Of a stretch of DNA of 52,694 nt, positions 7,390-17,560 are shown one piece after another. The translations under genes were made by a program, and so were the position numbers. This stretch comes from Bacillota bacterium (lineage in GTDB: Bacteria; Bacillota; Clostridia; Tissierellales; MES13). The notes beneath the pieces are model-generated. The model was not told where the DNA came from. It worked only from the letters and a program-made list of their open reading frames with translations, and searched no databases. The stretch covers positions 1 through 52,694 of the forward strand of contig VENA01000015.1 of NCBI GenBank assembly GCA_009711785.1. Direction: 5' to 3'. How positions within the stretch are numbered: the first letter of the stretch is position 1; each line of letters opens with the position of its first letter.

Positions 7390-8748
7390 TTATGCGTATG
7401 CTTCTTCTTGTAGATCCTTTAAGAATTTTGGAAGATGCATTGCTTCATCAGGTCCTACTACTACTTCCCAATCTGGCAAGCTATCTTCTATATCTCCTTT
7501 TAGAACCGCTACTTTACCAGGGATTACTAGTTTTCTAGAATTAGTCTTTTCTTCTATACCACTTTCTTTAATAAAGTTTCCAATACTTGAACCTCCGAAT
7601 TTACCTGCAGCCCAAGAAGTAAGTACTGAATATCCTCCTGCATCTGGTATAGCCATCCAGCAAGGTACTTTAGATCTTTCAATTTCACCAGAAACAATAA
7701 AGTAAGTTAATGCAAAGTCAACAGTAACAAGAACTGGTGAATTTTCATCTGCTCCATTTATTGGATAAATATCTGGTTCTACAGTCATTGGTCTTTGAGG
7801 ATCTGTATATACATTTTGTCTTAATGCAAATAAAGGTAATCCCTTTGCATAGTCTATATCATCTAATACTACTATTGATCCATATCTAACTGTAAATAGT
7901 GATGATAAAGCTACTTCCATAAATTTGTTATCCTTAGATAACTCATCAGCAAATATTACTGAAGGATAACCAAATTTCCTATCTTCCTCTTTAAGGGCTG
8001 TTCTTCTTATTTGAACAACATTTTTAAATGTTTCTTTAATTGATTCTCCCTGTGCTCCTAATATTAGTTCTTTATATCCTAGTCCCTGTACTTTTTCTAC
8101 TAAACTATATAACTCTTCTAATCCCTTAGCTTTAAGTCCTAATGGTAATTTATCGTCTTTAACTAAGTTAACCATCTCTTCATAATTTTCTTCATTAGCA
8201 CCATAAACTATAGGATTTTCATCTTTAACTAATTCTAATGCTTCTTTTAAAACATCAGTATCTTCACATACTAGCATGAATACAACGTCTAACTCATTTT
8301 TTATTTTCTTAATAATATCTAAGTAATCATCCTTATTAGAAACATACTCAACACAAGCTATCTCGATTTTCATATCCTCGCCGATTCTTTCATACTGCAC
8401 ACTCTTGATATTTTCAATTTTTTCATTTATTTCTTCATCTTTCATTTCATCTGTAAATCTAACTGCAAATCTGTTTCTATTTACAAATGTTTTTTCATGA
8501 CGGAAAAGTACTGTCTCTCCACCTAGTTCGTATTCATTGTCACCTTTTCCTATTTTTATAGTTTTCATTAAAGGTGCTGTTGCTTCTTCTAATTTAGCCA
8601 ATGACTCATCGCTCATATGTGGACATTTTCCTATTTCTACTGCCCCCTGAGCTACTTTCATTGAAAATGCTAAACATGTTGGGAATCCACAATCTTTACA
8701 ATTTTTCTTTGGAGTAAGCTTAAATATATCTAATCCTTTTAATGCCAT
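7390..8748 (-). CDS. acsC: Corrinoid/iron-sulfur protein large subunit
   Basis: The 452-residue protein opens with the [4Fe-4S] domain ligands C17, C20, C25 and C42, the same positions as in the Moorella protein. A TIM-barrel domain and the C-terminal cobalamin-binding domain follow (SWAAGKFGGSSIGNFIKES region near residue 375). With AcsD it holds the cobamide that carries the methyl group between AcsE and AcsB. It is clustered with acsD, acsE and acsB, and its partner for reductive reactivation is probably the RACo-like protein at 1914-3839. A second, stand-alone protein at 20943-21473 repeats this Cys spacing. Confidence 0.97.
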   Translation of the reverse strand: MALKGLDIFKLTPKKNCKDCGFPTCLAFSMKVAQGAVEIGKCPHMSDESLAKLEEATAPLMKTIKIGKGDNEYELGGETVLFRHEKTFVNRNRFAVRFTDEMKDEEINEKIENIKSVQYERIGEDMKIEIACVEYVSNKDDYLDIIKKIKNELDVVFMLVCEDTDVLKEALELVKDENPIVYGANEENYEEMVNLVKDDKLPLGLKAKGLEELYSLVEKVQGLGYKELILGAQGESIKETFKNVVQIRRTALKEEDRKFGYPSVIFADELSKDNKFMEVALSSLFTVRYGSIVVLDDIDYAKGLPLFALRQNVYTDPQRPMTVEPDIYPINGADENSPVLVTVDFALTYFIVSGEIERSKVPCWMAIPDAGGYSVLTSWAAGKFGGSSIGNFIKESGIEEKTNSRKLVIPGKVAVLKGDIEDSLPDWEVVVGPDEAMHLPKFLKDLQEEAYA

Positions 8749-8790
8749 TTAAAATCCTCCTAACATAAGTTATCTAATTTTTATTTAAAT

Positions 8791-9735
8791 TTATTCTAAA
8801 GCGTCAACAAGTTCTTTTAATGTTTCTAGTGATTTAGGGTGACGAAGTACTACTGCATCAGAACCAACTGATAAAATACTTGCTGCAGTTGAAACTTCCA
8901 TTGAAATACCTCTATCTTCTCTATTACCCCATTCTGCTACTTCCTCTTCCGGTGCCATAGACTCTTTAACAGTCCAAGTTTCAAAGGATACCGGTGTAAT
9001 TATTGGCATAGTTAGAGTCTTATCATTTTGATTAAATAATGCAAGTCTAATTCTATCTATAGTTGATACTAAATATTCAAAACCATATCCAGCAGCTGCA
9101 TTACCAACATTCATCACGATATCTCCATAATCAACACCTAGTTGTCCTAATAATACATTTAATTGTTTTGCTAGGTTAATATCAACTGAAGATTCAGCTC
9201 CTACTTTATGACTGTAAGCCATACTTGCTGCAGCTCCTACACCTTTATAGTTTTCTTCTGTAGCTGATAAAAATAAACAATTATAACCATCTACAGCTTC
9301 TGCTACCTTTTCAAATACTTCTTTATCTTTTTCATGGTTATTTGTACCTGCTATTACTAAAGGTTTATTAATAGCTTCTGCTACACTTTTACAAACTTTA
9401 GCACACTCCTCAGGTGACTTATCTAACCCATTTGGATCTGCTCCTTCTAATCTTAAGCAGATAAAATCTGGATTAAATTCATCTTCTACATATTTAGCCC
9501 ATTTAGCAGGGTCTTCAGCCACATCTTTATATGTTTCTTTCAATGGCTTAACCCATTCTTCTGGATAAATATCTAAAATTTCCATACCCAGTTTTGCTTT
9601 ACTACCTGTTTCTCCATCAAAGTCATAAAATGGTAAAGTGGCTTCTCCTCCTATGGTTATAGCATTGTCACCACTACCAAGTTGTACTTCTTCAACTTTA
9701 CCTTTTGCTTTTTGAACAGACATCTTAAATGCCAT
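8791..9735 (-). CDS. acsD: Corrinoid/iron-sulfur protein small subunit
   Basis: This 314-residue TIM-barrel subunit of the CFeSP heterodimer matches the family's usual length. Family segments visible are ITIGGEATLPFYDFDGE near residue 26, FICLRLEGADPNG, and VMNVGNAAAGYGFEYLVST near residue 207. It lines the cobamide together with AcsC. It is preceded by a nickel-insertion ATPase gene at a 17-nt gap and followed by acsC. The start is set by GAAAGGGG upstream of ATG. Confidence 0.97.
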   Translation of the reverse strand: MAFKMSVQKAKGKVEEVQLGSGDNAITIGGEATLPFYDFDGETGSKAKLGMEILDIYPEEWVKPLKETYKDVAEDPAKWAKYVEDEFNPDFICLRLEGADPNGLDKSPEECAKVCKSVAEAINKPLVIAGTNNHEKDKEVFEKVAEAVDGYNCLFLSATEENYKGVGAAASMAYSHKVGAESSVDINLAKQLNVLLGQLGVDYGDIVMNVGNAAAGYGFEYLVSTIDRIRLALFNQNDKTLTMPIITPVSFETWTVKESMAPEEEVAEWGNREDRGISMEVSTAASILSVGSDAVVLRHPKSLETLKELVDALE

Positions 9736-9752
9736 TTAAATCGCCCCTTTCA

Positions 9753-10520
9753 TTAAAAATCTATTCTATTAAATATTTCCTTTAAAGCTTTTTTAGATTT
9801 AGAGTCTTCAGGTAAATTTACTAACGCTTCACCCTTTGCATCAAATTCGTAAATTTTTTCATCCATTGGTACTATTCCTAATAGATTTAATCCTTGACTC
9901 TCAATTTCTTCTTTTAATCCATCTGCAATTTCACCATTTGGAGCTCTATTAACTATTAAATAAATATTATCCACGTCTAGTTCTAGTTCTTTAACTAATT
10001 TTTTAATTCTTCCTACTGCTTGTATCCCTCTTCTTGAACAATCACTTACTAGAAAAAGTGTATTTATTTTTTTAACAACTTTCCTACTAAGATGTTCCAT
10101 ACCAGCTTCATTATCTATTACTAGGTATTTATAATTATCAGATATTTGATTTATCTGCTCTTTTAAAATGCCATTAACATAGCAATAACAACCTTCGCCT
10201 TCTGATCTACCCATAACTAAAAGGTCATATCCATTTCCTTCAGTTAATCCTGTATTTAATCTATACTTTAAATACTGAGCTTTTGTCATTCCTCCAGGAA
10301 ACTTATTTCCAGCTTTCTCTCTTTTATTAACCTCTTCTTTGATTTGACCTATAGTAAAGTCTACTTCTTCACCTAAAACCTCATTTAAGTTTGCATTTGC
10401 ATCTGCATCAATTGCTATAATTGGCTTCTTATTTTCATTAACTAAATAATTCGTTAAAAGTCCTGTCAATGTTGTTTTTCCTGTTCCACCTTTTCCTGCT
10501 ACAGCTATTGTGTAACTCAT
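9753..10520 (-). CDS. cooC: CooC/AcsF-type nickel-insertion ATPase (second copy)
   Basis: This 255-residue MinD/SIMIBI-class ATPase has a deviant Walker A loop (AGKGGTGKTT, residues 8-17). Its C111-x-C113 pair (EGCYCYVNG) is the dimer-interface metal site of CooC proteins. Such ATPases bind nickel and load it into the C-cluster of CODH or the A-cluster of ACS. Because it sits directly before acsD-acsC-acsE-acsB, it is the better candidate for the ACS-specific maturase (AcsF). The first copy next to cooS (16787-17545) would serve CODH. That division is inference from position. Confidence 0.92.
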   Translation of the reverse strand: MSYTIAVAGKGGTGKTTLTGLLTNYLVNENKKPIIAIDADANANLNEVLGEEVDFTIGQIKEEVNKREKAGNKFPGGMTKAQYLKYRLNTGLTEGNGYDLLVMGRSEGEGCYCYVNGILKEQINQISDNYKYLVIDNEAGMEHLSRKVVKKINTLFLVSDCSRRGIQAVGRIKKLVKELELDVDNIYLIVNRAPNGEIADGLKEEIESQGLNLLGIVPMDEKIYEFDAKGEALVNLPEDSKSKKALKEIFNRIDF

Positions 10521-10551
10521 AACTATCCCTCCTAGTTTTTATAATATTACA

Positions 10552-10594
10552 TCTAATTGACAGGACTTTTTATAAACTTATCCTGTCAATTAGA
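10552..10594 (-). repeat. 14-bp perfect hairpin at the lpdA/cooC junction
   Basis: TCTAATTGACAGGA and its exact complement are 15 nt apart, and one arm covers the lpdA stop codon. No U-run follows in the direction of transcription. It resembles the acsE-acsB stem, so it may be a processing or stabilising element that divides the long operon mRNA. Confidence 0.65.
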
Positions 10595-11963
10595 CAGAAT
10601 GTACACACTGATTATGAACATCATGTAAAGCTTCCATTAAACCTTCAGAAAGTGTAGGGTGTGGATGTATAATATCCCCTAGCTGCTCTGCTGTTAGCCC
10701 TAAATCAACAGCTAATGTTAGCTCTGCTAAAAGATCAGTAGCATGGGGACCTATAATTGAAGCACCGATTAATATATCACTTTCATCAACTATTACTTTT
10801 ACAAATCCATCAAACTTTCCTATAGCCTGTGCTTTTCCTAATCCTCTAAACTGAAATTTACCAACCTTAAAATCTATACCTTTATTCTTTGCTTCCTTTT
10901 CAGTTAGTCCTACGCCTGCTACTTCAGGATCTGTATAAATACATCTCGGTACAGCAGTATAATTAATTTCTTTATTTCTCCCTAATGCATTTTCAGAAGC
11001 TATAGTTCCCTCTTTTGATGCTACATGGGCTAAGAAAGGACTATCTACTATATCTCCTATTGCATATATTCCATCAACATTAGTCTCCATATTTTTATTA
11101 ACTTCAACTTTTCCTTTATTTAACTTAATACCTAAATCTTCAATACCTAGATTTTCTAAATATGGTTTTCTTCCCACAGAAATTAGCATCTTTTCTGCTT
11201 CTAATGTTTTTCCACCTTCTAAATATGCTATTACTTTATCGCCTTTTATTTCACATTTTTCTATTTTTTTACCCTTCTTCACTTTTATTTTATCTTTTTT
11301 GAAAGATCTTGACAAATTTTTAGCAATATCTTTGTCTTCATTAGGTAAAATATGTTTAGCCATCTCAACTATTGTAACTTTTGTACCAATCCTTTTAAAG
11401 AATTGTCCAAACTCACATCCTATAACTCCGCCACCTACAATAATCATAGATTCTGGTTTTTCATCTAATGATAAAGCTTCATCGCTGGTAATGATTTTTT
11501 CTTTATCATAAGGAAACATGCCTGGAACTATAGGTTCTGAACCTGTAGCAAGTATTATTTTATCAGCCTTAAGTATTTCCTTTGAACCGTCTTCCTTTTT
11601 TACTTCTACTTTATTTTTATCTATTAATTTCCCAAAACCCTCTATTAGGTTTACTCCCTTTTTATCAAATAAAAACTTAATTCCATCTATCATTTGAGAA
11701 ACAATTTTTTCTTTTCTATCCATCATTTTATTAAAGTCAACTTCTATATCCCCTAATACATTGACTCCGTAATCCTCAGCATTTTTAACAGATTCTAAGT
11801 TTTCTGATGAAGCAAGTAATGCCTTAGTTGGTATACAACCAACATTTAAACACGTTCCTCCTACTTTTCTTTTTTCTACAAGAGTAACATTAGCTCCAAG
11901 CATAGCTGCTTTTATAGCAGATACGTATCCTCCAGGACCTCCGCCTATAACAACAACTTTCAT
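10590..11963 (-). CDS. lpdA: Dihydrolipoyl dehydrogenase
   Basis: This 457-residue flavoprotein oxidoreductase has the FAD motif VIGGGPGGYVSA at the N-terminus and the redox disulfide C38-x4-C43 (GGTCLNVGCIPTK). It also has the NAD-binding GGGVIGCEFGQF near residue 178, the ATDVDGIYAIGD-type segment and the C-terminal HPHPTLSE active-site pair. No lipoyl domain is fused to the N-terminus. It reoxidises lipoyl protein with NAD+, and the H-protein at the operon's end is its likely substrate. Its ATG directly follows the metF stop (TAAATG). Its presence within a Wood-Ljungdahl operon matches the C. difficile arrangement as I recall it. Confidence 0.95.
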   Translation of the reverse strand: MKVVVIGGGPGGYVSAIKAAMLGANVTLVEKRKVGGTCLNVGCIPTKALLASSENLESVKNAEDYGVNVLGDIEVDFNKMMDRKEKIVSQMIDGIKFLFDKKGVNLIEGFGKLIDKNKVEVKKEDGSKEILKADKIILATGSEPIVPGMFPYDKEKIITSDEALSLDEKPESMIIVGGGVIGCEFGQFFKRIGTKVTIVEMAKHILPNEDKDIAKNLSRSFKKDKIKVKKGKKIEKCEIKGDKVIAYLEGGKTLEAEKMLISVGRKPYLENLGIEDLGIKLNKGKVEVNKNMETNVDGIYAIGDIVDSPFLAHVASKEGTIASENALGRNKEINYTAVPRCIYTDPEVAGVGLTEKEAKNKGIDFKVGKFQFRGLGKAQAIGKFDGFVKVIVDESDILIGASIIGPHATDLLAELTLAVDLGLTAEQLGDIIHPHPTLSEGLMEALHDVHNQCVHSV

Positions 11964-12860
11964 TTAGCTCACTCCTTCTGCTGTTAAAAGTTCTGCTTCT
12001 TCTAATATCTTAGGGATATTTTCTTCAGCACCAATAGCCATTATATGTACCCCATCACATAAATTTTCTTCTCTTAATTCCTTAATACATTCAGCTGCTA
12101 TTTTTATACCTTCTTCAATTTTGTCATCTGCATTTTTCATTCTTTCTATTATTTCATCAGGAACATTTATCCCAGGTACATTTTTACTCATAAACTTAGC
12201 CATACCTGCTGATTTTAAAGGTATTATCCCTGCTAATACCTTCGCATCTATATGCTTTGATTTTTCTTTAAATTCTTTCATTGTTTCTATATCATATATC
12301 GCTTGAGTTTGAAAATATCTAGCTCCTGCTTGAACCTTTTTTTCCATCTTAAGAATTTGTAAATCCATTGGATCATACTCAGGTGTAACGCAAGCTCCCA
12401 TGAAAAATTCTGGAGTACCTTTTAAATCATTACCAGACATATCTTTACCGCTATTTAATGTTGTTATTGTTTGTAAAATACCAACACTATCTAAATCATA
12501 AACCGCTCTTGATTCTGGATGGTCACCTACAACAGAATGATCACCTGTTAATGCTAAAACATTTTCTATCTGAAATATTCCTGCTGATAATAATTCTCCT
12601 TGGATAGCTATTCTATTTCTATCTCTTCCTGTTATTTGTAAGACAGGCTCTAACCCTTCTTCTTTTAAAATCTTACATGTAGCTAGGGAACTAACTCTCA
12701 TTACAGATGATTGAAAATCTGTTACATTAACACCGTGAACTTTCCCCTTTATTTTCCTAGCACAGTCTAAAAGATGGGAAAAATCCGTCCCCTTTGGAGG
12801 AGCCATTTCTGCAGTTATCGCAAACTCTTCCCTCTCTAAAGTCTTTTTTAACAAACTCAT
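11964..12860 (-). CDS. metF: 5,10-methylenetetrahydrofolate reductase, catalytic subunit
   Basis: This 298-residue MTHFR-type flavoprotein TIM barrel has the opening EFAITAEMAPPKGTD (the glutamate strand that binds folate), ENVLALTGDH near residue 98 and the ARYFQTQAIYD motif near residue 180. It reduces methylene-THF to methyl-THF, the last step of the methyl branch. It forms an adjacent pair with metV, so a two-subunit MetVF enzyme is expected. There is no RnfC2 or Hdr-like partner in the operon, so the electron donor cannot be read here. Confidence 0.95.
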   Translation of the reverse strand: MSLLKKTLEREEFAITAEMAPPKGTDFSHLLDCARKIKGKVHGVNVTDFQSSVMRVSSLATCKILKEEGLEPVLQITGRDRNRIAIQGELLSAGIFQIENVLALTGDHSVVGDHPESRAVYDLDSVGILQTITTLNSGKDMSGNDLKGTPEFFMGACVTPEYDPMDLQILKMEKKVQAGARYFQTQAIYDIETMKEFKEKSKHIDAKVLAGIIPLKSAGMAKFMSKNVPGINVPDEIIERMKNADDKIEEGIKIAAECIKELREENLCDGVHIMAIGAEENIPKILEEAELLTAEGVS

Positions 12861-12898
12861 AATTGTTCCTCCCTTGTTATTATATTATCGTTATTTTT

Positions 12899-13543
12899 TT
12901 AACGCAAGTTTAATTTACTAGGATGTAACTCTTTTCTAAAGTTCCTAGGAGGCTTTATCTCTTTTATATTGTCTAATTTGTCTTCTTCCTTTAATTTCTC
13001 ATATATTTTAATCCATGCACAATCATTATCTGAATCAACTTCACATTTTTTATCCTTAGCTCCACCACATGGACCATTAATTAAGCCCTTAGGACATTTA
13101 GTTATGGGACAAATTCCACCGCTCCAGCCTAATTGGCATTCACCACAGGCTTTACAAGCTTCTTCATACTTTCCTACTCTTTCAATTTCACCTATAAACA
13201 TTGTATTAGTTCCAGGAAAAACTGGCACTTTAGCTACTTTTGCAACTGTTTGCACTCCATCCCCGCAGGCTAGTGATAAAATAGCGTCAGCTTCTTTTAT
13301 TTCTTTTTTTAACTTCTTTAAATCTTTTCTTGTTTTAAGATAGTTACACGAAGGGTCTAATACTTTAGTTGCTAAAACCTCTTTCCCTTCATTTTCAAGT
13401 AACTTTTTCATTTCAATTATTTCATCTTCTCCTCCGGTCTTACAAGTTGTAGCACAAAGGGAACAGCCGGTGATAATAATTTTTTTAGAATCTTTTAAAA
13501 ACCCTACTACTTCTTCAACAGGTTTTTTCTCTGAAATAATCAT
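12899..13543 (-). CDS. metV: Methylenetetrahydrofolate reductase zinc/Fe-S subunit
   Basis: This 214-residue protein is cysteine-rich. The N-terminal half holds ITGCSLCATTCKTGG near residue 25. The C-terminal half holds CKACGECQLGWSGGICPITKC and the GPCGG signature of the MTHFR C-terminal (MetV) domain. In acetogens MetV forms a complex with MetF and carries a metal or Fe-S site for electron entry. It lies between folD and metF with an AGGAGG ribosome site. Confidence 0.92.
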   Translation of the reverse strand: MIISEKKPVEEVVGFLKDSKKIIITGCSLCATTCKTGGEDEIIEMKKLLENEGKEVLATKVLDPSCNYLKTRKDLKKLKKEIKEADAILSLACGDGVQTVAKVAKVPVFPGTNTMFIGEIERVGKYEEACKACGECQLGWSGGICPITKCPKGLINGPCGGAKDKKCEVDSDNDCAWIKIYEKLKEEDKLDNIKEIKPPRNFRKELHPSKLNLR

Positions 13544-13574
13544 CTAATATCCTCCTTTATAAAAGATTAATTTT

Positions 13575-14429
13575 TTATAAGTTTTTCTGTAATTTACAAG
13601 CCTTTACTACATGCTTTGCTAATATAGAAGTTGTCACTGAACCAACGCCCCTAGGTACTGGTGTGATTTTAGATGCTTTATCCTTAACATTATCAAAATC
13701 AACATCACCACACATATTACCATCTTCATCTACATTGATTCCAACATCTATAACAACGGCTCCATCTTTTATAAAGTTTTCTTTAACTAACTTCGGTACA
13801 CCTACACCTACAACTACTATATCACCTTGTCTGGCTGATTTTGCAGTGTCTTTAGTATCTATATGACATATAGTTGGAGTAGCACACTCATTTAATAATA
13901 ATAATGCAGCAGGTTTACCAACAACATTCGATGCCCCAATAATAGTAGCATCCTTACCCTTAATATCTATATCATAATGTTTTAAAATTTCCATTACAGC
14001 TAAAGGAGTACATGGTGGAAATCCAGACTTATCTCCTTCATATAATTTTCCTTCATTTACTGGATTAAAACAATCCACATCCTTTTCTGGTGCTATTTCG
14101 TATTTAATAACTGATTCATCTAAATGTTTAGGTAATGGTCTAAATACTAAAATACCATCTATACTATCGTCTTTATTTAATTTATGTAATTGTTTTATAA
14201 AATCATCCTGTGATATGTTTTCTGGAAGTTCAAATACTTCTGCATCTATTCCTACTTTTTCACTTCTTTTTAAAGCTCCTCTTTCATATGCTAAATCAGC
14301 TGAGTTAGCTCCTACTCTTACTATAGCTAATTTTGGATTAACACCCTTTGATCTCATATTTTCCACTTCATTAATTAAATTTTTTGTTATCTTATCAGCA
14401 ACTGGTTTACCCTTAATAACTTCACCCAT
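13575..14429 (-). CDS. folD: Bifunctional methylene-THF dehydrogenase / methenyl-THF cyclohydrolase
   Basis: The 284-residue length matches FolD. The catalytic Tyr/Lys pair lies in LAYERGALKRSEKVGID near residues 48-60, the PLPKHLDE segment near residue 104, and the Rossmann loop is GASNVVGKPAALLL near residue 166. It interconverts methenyl-THF and methylene-THF with NAD(P). The neighbouring cyclodeaminase (FchA) duplicates the cyclohydrolase step, as is common in purine-, glycine- or CO2-fixing clostridia. The RPLP segment replaces the more common QLPLP by FRPLP, a variation also seen in clostridial FolD. Confidence 0.96.
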   Translation of the reverse strand: MGEVIKGKPVADKITKNLINEVENMRSKGVNPKLAIVRVGANSADLAYERGALKRSEKVGIDAEVFELPENISQDDFIKQLHKLNKDDSIDGILVFRPLPKHLDESVIKYEIAPEKDVDCFNPVNEGKLYEGDKSGFPPCTPLAVMEILKHYDIDIKGKDATIIGASNVVGKPAALLLLNECATPTICHIDTKDTAKSARQGDIVVVGVGVPKLVKENFIKDGAVVIDVGINVDEDGNMCGDVDFDNVKDKASKITPVPRGVGSVTTSILAKHVVKACKLQKNL

Positions 14430-14441
14430 ACTTAATCCTCC

Positions 14442-15074
14442 TTATTTTTTTAGTCTATCTTCAACTTTTTTATAAACATCATCTGCAATTTTTGTTCCTT
14501 CACTTACTAATTTCTCAGTTTTATCTTTAACTTCATTAACATATTTTTCATCTTTAATCATACCTATGTTGATGTAAACATTTAATTGTCCACTTATTAA
14601 AGCAGATCTTAAACATTGAATTCCAACACCTACATCGCTAATAGCAAGTTTTGAACCTTTATCAACTAACTGTTCATGTAGCTTAATAGCCTCATAACTT
14701 GTTTCAACTATTTTTATTGGTACTTCACAAGCTTTTTTTAATGAAGCCTGCATAACTTTTTCCTTTTCTTTTTTTTCTTCTTCAGTATTAGAAGGCATTC
14801 CATACGCCTTAGAAAGTGGCAAGAAATTCTCAGCATCCTCATCTATCATATCTAATAATCTTTGTTGCAAAGCTTTTGTTTTATTAAGAATTTCTTTTAC
14901 ATCTTCCTCGTATTCTTTATATTTCTTTTTTCCTACGGTTAAATTACAAACCATGCCAGCTAAAGCTGTTCCTATTCCTCCCACTAAAGCTGCTGCTCCG
15001 CCTCCACCGGGCACAGCAGCTTTAGAGGAAAGAACATCTGTAAAATCAACGCAAGTCTTATTAGCTAATTTCAT
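14442..15074 (-). CDS. fchA: Formimido-THF cyclodeaminase-family methenyl-THF cyclohydrolase
   Basis: This 210-residue all-helical protein has the family's opening FTDVLSSKAAVPGGGGAAALVGGIG (residues 11-35), the glycine-rich loop that lines the folate site. A central KAYGMPSNTEEEK segment follows. In the acetyl-CoA pathway it converts formyl-THF to methenyl-THF between Fhs and FolD. It is placed exactly there, 22 nt after fhs and 12 nt before folD, with a TCCTCC-complementary ribosome site. Confidence 0.93.
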   Translation of the reverse strand: MKLANKTCVDFTDVLSSKAAVPGGGGAAALVGGIGTALAGMVCNLTVGKKKYKEYEEDVKEILNKTKALQQRLLDMIDEDAENFLPLSKAYGMPSNTEEEKKEKEKVMQASLKKACEVPIKIVETSYEAIKLHEQLVDKGSKLAISDVGVGIQCLRSALISGQLNVYINIGMIKDEKYVNEVKDKTEKLVSEGTKIADDVYKKVEDRLKK

Positions 15075-15096
15075 GTCCTTTCCTCCTATTATTTAT

Positions 15097-16773
15097 TTAG
15101 AACAATCCTGATATAGTACCATTTTCATCTACATCTATTTTTTCTGCAGCAGGTTTTTTTGGAAGTCCTGGCATCTTCATTATTTCTCCTGTAAGTGCCA
15201 CTATAAATCCAGCTCCTGCTGAAACTTTAGCTTGACTTACTGTAATATTAAATCCTTTAGGTCTACCTAATTTTGTTTGGTCATCACTTAATGAATATTG
15301 AGTTTTAGCCATACATACTGGCATATTAGAATAACCTAATTTTTCAAGTTGTTCAATTTCTTTTAATGCTTTACCTGTAAAGTTAACATCATCTGCACCA
15401 TATACCTTTTGTGCTATATTTTTTATCTTTTCTTTTATTGGTAATTCATCTTCATAAGCGAATTTAAGTTCAGATTTTTCATTTTCAGTTAACTTAAGTA
15501 CTTCTTCAGCTAACTCTTTTCCACCTTCTCCGCCTTTTTCCCAAACTTCAGATAATGCAACGTTAACTCCTAATTCTTCACATTTTTCTCTAATCATTTG
15601 TAATTCTTTATCTGTATCAAATGGGAATTTATTTATTGCAACCACTGCCGGTAAATTGAATACCTTAGTAATATTTTCTATATGTTTAATTAAATTTGGA
15701 AGTCCCTTTTCTAAGGCTTCTAAATTTTCTTCATTTAATTTGTCCTTTTTAACTCCACCATTATATTTAAGTGCTCTTACTGTAGCAACTATTATAACTG
15801 CATCTGGATTTAAATCAGCCATTCTACATTTAATATCTAAGAACTTTTCAGCCCCTAAATCAGCACCAAAACCAGCTTCAGTTACTACATAATCTGCAAA
15901 GTGCATTGCCATTTTAGTAGCAATTACTGAGTTACAACCATGGGCAATATTAGCAAAAGGTCCTCCATGTACAAAAGCAGGTGTTCCTTCTAGAGTTTGT
16001 ACTAAATTTGGTTTTAAAGCATCTTTAAGTAATGCTGCCATAGCTCCATGGGCATTTAAGTCCTTACAAGTTACAGGCTTATCGTCTTTAGTAAATCCTA
16101 TAACTATTTTACCTAATCTTTCTTTAAGGTCTTTAATATCATCTGCTAAACAAAATGCTGCCATTACCTCTGATGCTACTGTAATATCAAAACCATCTTC
16201 CCTAGGTACTCCGTTACCTTTTCCTCCTAAACCATCGGTAACATTTCTAAGCTGTCTATCATTCATATCTACAGCTCTTCTCCAGTTTACTTTTCTAACA
16301 TCAATTCCTAAATCATTACCATGATGCATATGATTATCAATCATTGCTGCAAGTAAGTTATTTGCTGCTCCTATTGCATGTATATCGCCAGTAAAGTGAA
16401 GATTAATATCTTCCATTGGTACAACTTGAGCATATCCTCCTCCAGCTGCACCTCCTTTGATACCAAATACTGGTCCTAAAGATGGCTCCCTTAATGCCAC
16501 TAAAGTATTTTTGTTTAATCTTGTTAATGCATCTGCAACACCTATAGTAGTTGTTGTTTTTCCTTCTCCAGCTGGTGTAGGATTAATTGCTGTAGTTAAT
16601 ATAAGTTTAGATTTTTTGCCATTACCTTTTTTTAGTAAATTGTAATCAACCTTAGCCTTATATTTACCATAAAGGTCAAGATCCTCCTCTGTTAGATCAA
16701 GTTTTTCTGCAATTTCTCTAATGTCCTTAACTTCTGCTTCTTGAGCAATTTCAATATCAGATTTAAAACCCAT
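15097..16773 (-). CDS. fhs: Formate-tetrahydrofolate ligase
   Basis: This 558-residue full-length enzyme attaches formate to THF at the cost of ATP, opening the methyl branch. It has the P-loop [11 protein letters not shown] (residues 65-75), the [19 protein letters not shown] folate/formate region near residue 95 and the C-terminal [21 protein letters not shown] signature. The operon contains no formate dehydrogenase, so formate must come from an enzyme encoded elsewhere or from outside. Confidence 0.98.
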   Translation of the reverse strand: MGFKSDIEIAQEAEVKDIREIAEKLDLTEEDLDLYGKYKAKVDYNLLKKGNGKKSKLILTTAINPTPAGEGKTTTTIGVADALTRLNKNTLVALREPSLGPVFGIKGGAAGGGYAQVVPMEDINLHFTGDIHAIGAANNLLAAMIDNHMHHGNDLGIDVRKVNWRRAVDMNDRQLRNVTDGLGGKGNGVPREDGFDITVASEVMAAFCLADDIKDLKERLGKIVIGFTKDDKPVTCKDLNAHGAMAALLKDALKPNLVQTLEGTPAFVHGGPFANIAHGCNSVIATKMAMHFADYVVTEAGFGADLGAEKFLDIKCRMADLNPDAVIIVATVRALKYNGGVKKDKLNEENLEALEKGLPNLIKHIENITKVFNLPAVVAINKFPFDTDKELQMIREKCEELGVNVALSEVWEKGGEGGKELAEEVLKLTENEKSELKFAYEDELPIKEKIKNIAQKVYGADDVNFTGKALKEIEQLEKLGYSNMPVCMAKTQYSLSDDQTKLGRPKGFNITVSQAKVSAGAGFIVALTGEIMKMPGLPKKPAAEKIDVDENGTISGLF

Positions 16774-16786
16774 ATAAATCCCCTTT

Positions 16787-17545
16787 CTATATTTTAGTTT
16801 TTATTATATCAATCTCCTCAATAGCATCCTTACTATTGTATGGAGAATTTCCAGCCCTATCTGAATCCATAATACTTTCACTAAAATGTATAAATCCTAA
16901 ACAATTTTCCTTACCAACCTTATCTTTTATGTAGTCTTCATCTTTTTTGTTTCTAATTTTATTTCCTACTACATATACGTTATCTATATTTATATCCTTA
17001 CCTAGTTTTTTAACCTTTTCAAAGGTTTGTAAACTTCTAGCTCCTGGTTCTACAACCACAATAAATGCATCTACTCCTTCAGCAGTTCCTCTTCCTAAAT
17101 GCTCTATCCCAGCTTCCATATCCATAATAACTACATCATTATTATTTAAAATAAGATGGGAAGTTAATCTTTTTAAAATAACATGCTCAGGACAAACACA
17201 TCCACTGCCTCCAGTATCTACAGTTCCCATTGTAAGAAGCTTAACATTATTATACTCAGTACAATATCTTTCCGGTATATCATCCACTTTAGGGTTCATT
17301 TTAAACATCTTTCCAAATGACCCTGGAGTTGATCCTGTACGTTTTGCAACTAAATCCTTCATTTCAGATATTGGTATAATTTTTTCCATAACCTCTTTAG
17401 GAAAGCCTAAAGCTAATGCAAGATTGGCATCAGGGTCAGCATCAACTGCTAACACCCTGAAACCTTCATCTGCATATAATCTACTTAATATTGCGGAGAA
17501 AGTTGTTTTTCCAACTCCTCCTTTTCCTGTAATAGCGATTTTCAT
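16787..17545 (-). CDS. cooC: CO dehydrogenase nickel-insertion accessory ATPase
   Basis: This 252-residue MinD-like ATPase has Walker [11 protein letters not shown] (residues 6-15), [15 protein letters not shown] (Walker A') and the metal-binding C116-x-C118 (GSGCVCPEH) of CooC. It uses ATP to place nickel in the C-cluster of CooS, whose gene lies 15 nt upstream. It is about the same size as the second copy at 9753-10520 but clearly different in sequence, so this is not a recent duplication. Confidence 0.95.
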   Translation of the reverse strand: MKIAITGKGGVGKTTFSAILSRLYADEGFRVLAVDADPDANLALALGFPKEVMEKIIPISEMKDLVAKRTGSTPGSFGKMFKMNPKVDDIPERYCTEYNNVKLLTMGTVDTGGSGCVCPEHVILKRLTSHLILNNNDVVIMDMEAGIEHLGRGTAEGVDAFIVVVEPGARSLQTFEKVKKLGKDINIDNVYVVGNKIRNKKDEDYIKDKVGKENCLGFIHFSESIMDSDRAGNSPYNSKDAIEEIDIIKTKI

Positions 17546-17560
17546 ATAATCACCTTACCT

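Noticed and set aside
16947..17549. 200-codon plus-strand open frame
   Set aside because: Antisense to cooC, which has clear family motifs; no ribosome site and biased shadow composition.
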